From contig NC_135565.1 in the NCBI RefSeq assembly GCF_964340395.1, positions 16,871,709 through 16,935,708 on the forward strand: a stretch of 64,000 nucleotides of DNA, written 5' to 3'. Under the pieces are notes generated by a model, which saw only the letters and a program-made list of their open reading frames with translations, had not been told where the DNA came from and did no database searches. The DNA is from Glandiceps talaboti (taxonomy: Eukaryota > Hemichordata > Enteropneusta > Spengelidae). This document shows, in pieces, positions 59,800 through 64,000 of this stretch. The first letter of the stretch is position 1, and every line of letters begins with the position of its first letter. The position numbers and the translations under genes are program-made.

Positions 59800-61375
59800 G
59801 AAAATGCCAACTCAAGTGGAACATATCATGACTAAACAGACTATTTGCATAACCTACCACCCTGACTGAAAGTGTAGACTGTCACGTGTAAAGCTGCAAC
59901 TCGATGGAACATATCGTGACTATTTGCATAACCTACCACCCTGACTGAAAGCGTAGACTGTCACGTGTAAAGCTGCAACTCGATGGAACATATCGTGACT
60001 ATTTGCATAACCTACCACCCTGACTGAAAGTGTAGACTGTCACGTGTAAAGCTGCAACTCGATGGAACATATCGTGACTATTTGCATAACCTACCACCTT
60101 GACTGAAAGTGTAGACTGTCACGTGTAAAGCTGCAACTCAGTGGAACATATCGTAACTATTTGCATAACCTACCACCCTGACTGAAAGTGTAGACTGTCA
60201 CGTGTAAAGCTGCAACTCAGTGGAACATATCGTAACTATTTGCATAACCTACCACCCTGACTGAAAGTGTAGACTGTCACGTGTAAAGCTGCAACTCGAT
60301 GGAACATATCGTGACTATTTGCATAACCTACCACCTTGACTGAAAGTGTAGACTGTCACGTGTAAAGCTGCAACTCAGTGGAACATATCGTAACTATTTG
60401 CATAACCTACCACCCTGACTGAAAGTGTAGACTGTCACGTGTAAAGCTGCAACTCAGTGGAACATATCGTAACTATTTGCATAACCTACCACCCTGACTG
60501 AAAGTGTAGACTGTCACGTGTAAAGCTGCAACTCAATGGAACATATCGTGACTATTTGCATAACCTACCACCCTGACTGAAAGTGTAGACTGTCACGTGT
60601 AAAGCTGCAACTCAATGGAACATATCGTGACTATTTGCATAACCTACCACCCTGACTGAAAGTGTAGACTGTCACGTGTAAAGCTGCAACTCAATGGAAC
60701 ATATCGTGACTATTTGCATAACCTACCACCTTGACTGAAAGTGTAGACTGTCACGTGTAAAGCTGCAACTCAATGGAACATATCGTAACTATTTGCATAA
60801 CCTACCACCCTGACTGAAAGTGTAGACTGTCACGTGTAAAGCTGCAACTCAATGGAACATATCGTAACTATTTGCATAACCTACCACCCTGACTGAAAGT
60901 GTAGACTGTCACGTGTAAAGCTGCAACTCAATGGAACATATCGTAACTATTTGCATAACCTACCACCCTGACTGAAAGTGTAGACTGTCACGTGTAAAGC
61001 TGCAACTCAATGGAACATATCGTAACTATTTGCATAACCTACCACCCTGACTGAAAGTGTAGACTGTCACGTGTAAAGCTGCAACTCAATGGAACATATC
61101 GTAACTATTTGCATAACCTACCACCCTGACTGAAAGTGTAGACTGTCACGTGTAAAGCTGCAACTCAATGGAACATATCGTGACTATTTGCATAACCTAC
61201 CACCTTGACTGAAAGTGTAGACTGTCACGTGTAAACCTGCAACTCAGTGGAACATATCGTGACTATTTGCATAACCTACCACCTTGACTGAAAGTGTAGA
61301 CTGTCACGTGTAAAGCTGCAACTCGATGGAACATATCGTGACTATTTACATAAACTACCACCCTGTGGTGAAGAC
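59800..61375 (+). repeat. Minisatellite, 79 bp x ~19, CACGTG and ATTTGCAT in most units
   Basis: Units run from about 59871 with period 79: GTGTAGACTGTCACGTGTAA, GCTGCAACTC, GGAACATATCG and CTATTTGCATAACC. Nearly all units contain the E-box CACGTG and the octamer ATTTGCAT. Variants (TCGATGG, TCAGTGG, TCAATGG; CGTGACT or CGTAACT) occur in runs, showing block duplication. The last unit and the flank decay. Confidence 0.96.
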
Positions 61376-61628
61376 TGTCGCGTGTACAGTATATAATAAG
61401 TCAGTTAAGAAGTAACATTCTAATCTTCTGAATATCGTGTCTTTAAAATTTATGATAAACACTGTATCGTGTATGAAACCATGCTTTTTATGATTTCACA
61501 TAAAATGTTATATTTGAAAGATCTGTCTTGATTATTGTACATTACCTAGCTACCATACTGGCTAGTCTTTTGAGAAGTATAGACTCTAATGCATATATGG
61601 TATGTTACCGGTATAATAGTGCAGTACT

Positions 61629-61757
61629 CTAGTACCTAGTATACAACACGTTACGATTACTAACCTCATCTCCACTCAGAGATGATGATGGCAATGAGTC
61701 CAGTGGTAATTGGAGATGAAGGTAGTAGTTGTAACATGTCATATAGGAACTAGACTA
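61629..61757. mobile_element. GTCTAGTTCC family, short internally deleted copy
   Basis: The right arm contains TTGTAACATGTCATATAGGA then ACTAGACTA; the left arm carries ACACGTTACGATTACTAACC and CATCTCCACTC. The arms pair around a short centre, consistent with a deletion derivative of 41891-42257. Confidence 0.6.
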
Positions 61758-61840
61758 GCTAAGAAATGACACTCAGTTCTAATGTTTATCTAAAATTCAT
61801 GACTTGTGTATAGTTGTATGCTATATATATATAATATTTA

Positions 61841-61980
61841 AAGGCCCAGTTCGGATTAATGTTAAAATGTAAATGTGAAAAATAGTTCCCTGGCAGAGCT
61901 ACAGAAAAGTGCATTGAATTTCCCAAACAGAAGAATAATCCTATGTAATATGGCACTACTGATAATATAACATCAATTGA
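61841..61980 (+). repeat. Dispersed repeat pair, copy 2
   Basis: AAGGCCCAGTTCGGATTAAT, CCTGGCAGAG and GAATAATCCTATGTAAT correspond to the copy at 22150-22285. Confidence 0.5.
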
Positions 61981-62280
61981 TGTGAGAACCTGGAATTGAA
62001 ACTATCTCCTATAGTTTCTAAATCAGTTATGAAATGGCACAAATTTCTGAACGTATTTTGTTTCAAATTTGTGACTAGCCTCATTATTATGCATGAAACC
62101 TATCATCTATGACTCCTTATCTGAAGGACTGATAGCTAAATGAAGTCCCTGAAGGAGTCTAATTATGTTCAATATTATATAATTTATAAGCTTGATAATG
62201 TGTCTTGTTAGCTGTAGGTGTTGATAGAATCCTTATACCTGTAGGTGTATTGACATCTGTACCTTGAAAAAATGTATGTG

Positions 62281-62390
62281 CTGATAAAGAGAGGTTACTG
62301 GTGGGGAGTTGAGAAAGAGAGGTTACTGCTGGGGAGTTGATAAAGAGAGATTACTGGTGGGGTGTTGATAAAGAGAGGTTATTGAGTGAA
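62281..62390 (+). repeat. Tandem repeat, 28 bp x 4
   Basis: AAAGAGAGGTTACTGGTGGG starts at 62286, with equivalents at 62314, 62342 and 62370. Confidence 0.93.
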
Positions 62391-62616
62391 ATATAAAAAA
62401 AGTTTACATTTACAAAGCATTGAAAATTAGGTGAATTACCTGGGTTATGCTGTTAGATTTTTCCTTCTCTTATATATTATCTTTTCAACAAAATCACTAT
62501 TGTTTGTTTGGTGTGTTTGCAATTATTCAGTTAAAAAAAAACATCAATGCAATCAATATTGCTAACGCATTGCATCATGTCAGCTTTGTGAAAATGTACA
62601 ACTTGAATCATGGTAT

Positions 62617-62960
62617 AACTGCTGACATCAGACCATGGACAAACAGAACTTGATACAAGCAAGAAAAATAAACAACTGAATTGGATAAACAACACTTGGC
62701 CAAGCAGAGACTTGTATTACACACCATGGTTTGATAAGAACAGTTTTATGATCTGTGTATGTATAAAAAAAAAACTGTAAATGAAATGCTTGGGGAACTG
62801 GAAATTTGTTTGTGAATGTGAACTACTATTGGCCATAAAACTCTTCTGATGAAATGTAATATAAATCTCTGTACTTCCAACATGTTGTGTCAAATGTTAT
62901 TAATCTAATTCAGTTGTTTACTTTCACATTTCGTTTGTCGATGGTCTGATGTCGGCAGTT
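62617..62960. mobile_element. Foldback element, ~344 bp
   Basis: ACTGCTGACATCAGACCATG (62617 onwards) pairs with a TGGTCTGATGTCGGCAGT right end near 62960. A further inner pair is AACAACTGAATTGGATAAAC against TAATCTAATTCAGTTGTTT. Arms are imperfect, so it is old. The open frame at 62447-62653 overlaps the left edge. Confidence 0.68.
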
Positions 62961-63317
62961 GTAATATTCTCAAATGTTAAACACTAAACTAGCACAAAAA
63001 AATTTGACTTGAATCTTCCACTAGTTTCACACGTCAGCTGGCTTTTTCAAGAAATTTGGTTTGAAATTAATGGAACTACATGTATATACAAACAAAGAAT
63101 TCGTATGACCAAAGATACATATATAGAATGTAATCACTGTGACTGGAATTTACAAAATAAAATGAAATAAAATAAATAAACTGATTTATGTAATAATAAT
63201 GAAAACTAATAATAATGATAATAATAAGTTCGGTCTTAAAAAAAAAATCACATCATTGACGCATTAATATTTAATATTCCATGAACAGAACAAACTCTTT
63301 GTGATATACATGTGGTA

Positions 63318-63361
63318 TTTTACTGATAAACAAGTTGTGTGTATCTGGTTTATCAGTAAAA
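63318..63361. other. Perfect 14-bp hairpin, 16-base loop
   Basis: TTTTACTGATAAAC (63318-63331) pairs with GTTTATCAGTAAAA (63348-63361). It lies in plain intronic sequence, with no U-tract or gene that would make it a terminator; a small-RNA precursor is possible but unsupported. Confidence 0.5.
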
Positions 63362-63627
63362 GCCTTCATTCACTGGCAACTCACGACAAAAAACGTAATT
63401 CCATCCGCAACCTTATCTGTTTCTATACAAATTCATCAAATGTCAATTTCTGTATAAACCAGAATAGAATGATAGATGGCACCATCAAAATAAATATGAT
63501 TTATGGGAACTTTTTTTTTCCAATTTATGATTTTTAAAAAAAAGAAAAATGATGGAACATATATGACTGTTATATGATTGAAGTAATTTTAGTCAAGTTG
63601 TGCATAAAACATATTCTACATGATGTA

Positions 63628-63836
63628 TCATCATGCACAAGCCACATTGAACAAAAATATGGAATCTGTACTCTGGTCGTTCTACATCACGACAACTTGT
63701 GTCTACGTCACTGGTTCTGCTGTGAGTCAAAACATTCAAAATTACCATTATTTTCCCTGATTTTTCTTTGATATTACTGGCGCTGGTTTAATTGTGTTAT
63801 ATTTTTCTTCATTCAGCTGGAAAATACTTGTGACCA
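63628..63836 (+). mobile_element. Family B element, copy missing the second hairpin arm
   Basis: Starts CATCATGCACAAGCC and reaches TTCTTCATTCAGCTGG and GTGACCATGT, where it stops before the loop. The frame at 63574-63771 overlaps it and is not a gene. Confidence 0.6.
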
Positions 63837-64000
63837 TGTCTAATATATTGTGCATATATTGATAAAAATAGTGTATGAAGTTGACTCATATCTCAGACAT
63901 ACTGTACAACATTGCAGTTAACAATTGTACATATATTGAATGTATATGGCTACAATTTCTCCAATATTGATATCCCATTTATATGTATTCATAATTTCTA

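Larger units (their letters stand above)
57420..64000 (+). other. Start of intron 3, runs off the window
   Basis: Begins with the donor GTAATT. It contains degenerate ~220-bp repeats, a (CA)n run, a foldback element, the 79-bp minisatellite and further short elements. No further exon was recognised before the window ends. Confidence 0.45.

Noticed and set aside
59800-61375. CRISPR array or tRNA/snRNA gene cluster
   Set aside because: The 79-bp units are contiguous, with no unique spacers and no RNA gene boxes beyond the short motifs noted.

Overview
The window looks like one piece of an animal nuclear genome. It is AT-rich and dominated by microsatellites, minisatellites and short non-autonomous transposons, with GT-AG introns and no prokaryotic gene organisation. 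There is no rRNA, no intact tRNA and no CRISPR array. The very frequent TACATGTA-type words, the tRNA-derived SINE and the 3' ends of LINE-like elements suggest a marine invertebrate. I lean towards a deuterostome such as amphioxus or an acorn worm, but a lophotrochozoan is possible, so the species is an open question.

The only coding sequence I can support is a short run of exons on the + strand: 20690-20744 (possible start exon), 41389-41508 (best exon, clear splice sites) and 57276-57419. All three end in CCA-G just before the donor, so all the introns are phase 1 and the two internal exons are multiples of three (120 and 144 nt). Joined, they encode about 106 residues of Ser/Pro/Arg-rich, probably disordered sequence with basophilic phosphorylation-like motifs. 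I cannot name the protein. The gene continues beyond the window and its introns are about 20.6 kb, 15.8 kb and more than 6.5 kb. Everything else is upstream flank (1-20689) or intron.

The non-coding part is layered. (1) At least eight families of short elements with terminal inverted repeats or foldback structure recur or stand alone: a 369-bp TTAA-flanked foldback, a ~375-bp element in four copies, a ~170-bp element with AGTGTGCCCTCTAA ends, a ~150-165-bp element with CAGTGTTTTTGC ends and 5-bp target duplications in two copies, a GTCTAGTTCC foldback, and others. (2) There are two copies of a tRNA-derived SINE and two fragments resembling the C-terminal end of a LINE reverse transcriptase ORF. 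(3) Many tandem arrays have periods from 2 to over 300 bp. Several carry a transcription-factor-like word in every unit: AGATAA at 30641-32160, CACGTG plus ATTTGCAT at 59871-61340, TGTGGGAA at 52128-52480 and CCAAT at 24088-24493. (4) A closely spaced, divergent pair of CTCF-like motifs lies at 47748-47809.

Most long open frames in the window are products of tandem repeats whose period is a multiple of three, or that lack stop codons, and I do not treat them as genes. Region by region: 1-20689 is repeat-rich flank; 20690-20744 is exon 1; 20745-41388 is intron 1 with the largest microsatellites and the GATA-type array; 41389-41508 is exon 2; 41509-57275 is intron 2, whose first 3 kb is an old degenerate array split by four later insertions; 57276-57419 is exon 3; 57420-64000 is the start of intron 3 with degenerate ~220-bp repeats and the 79-bp array.
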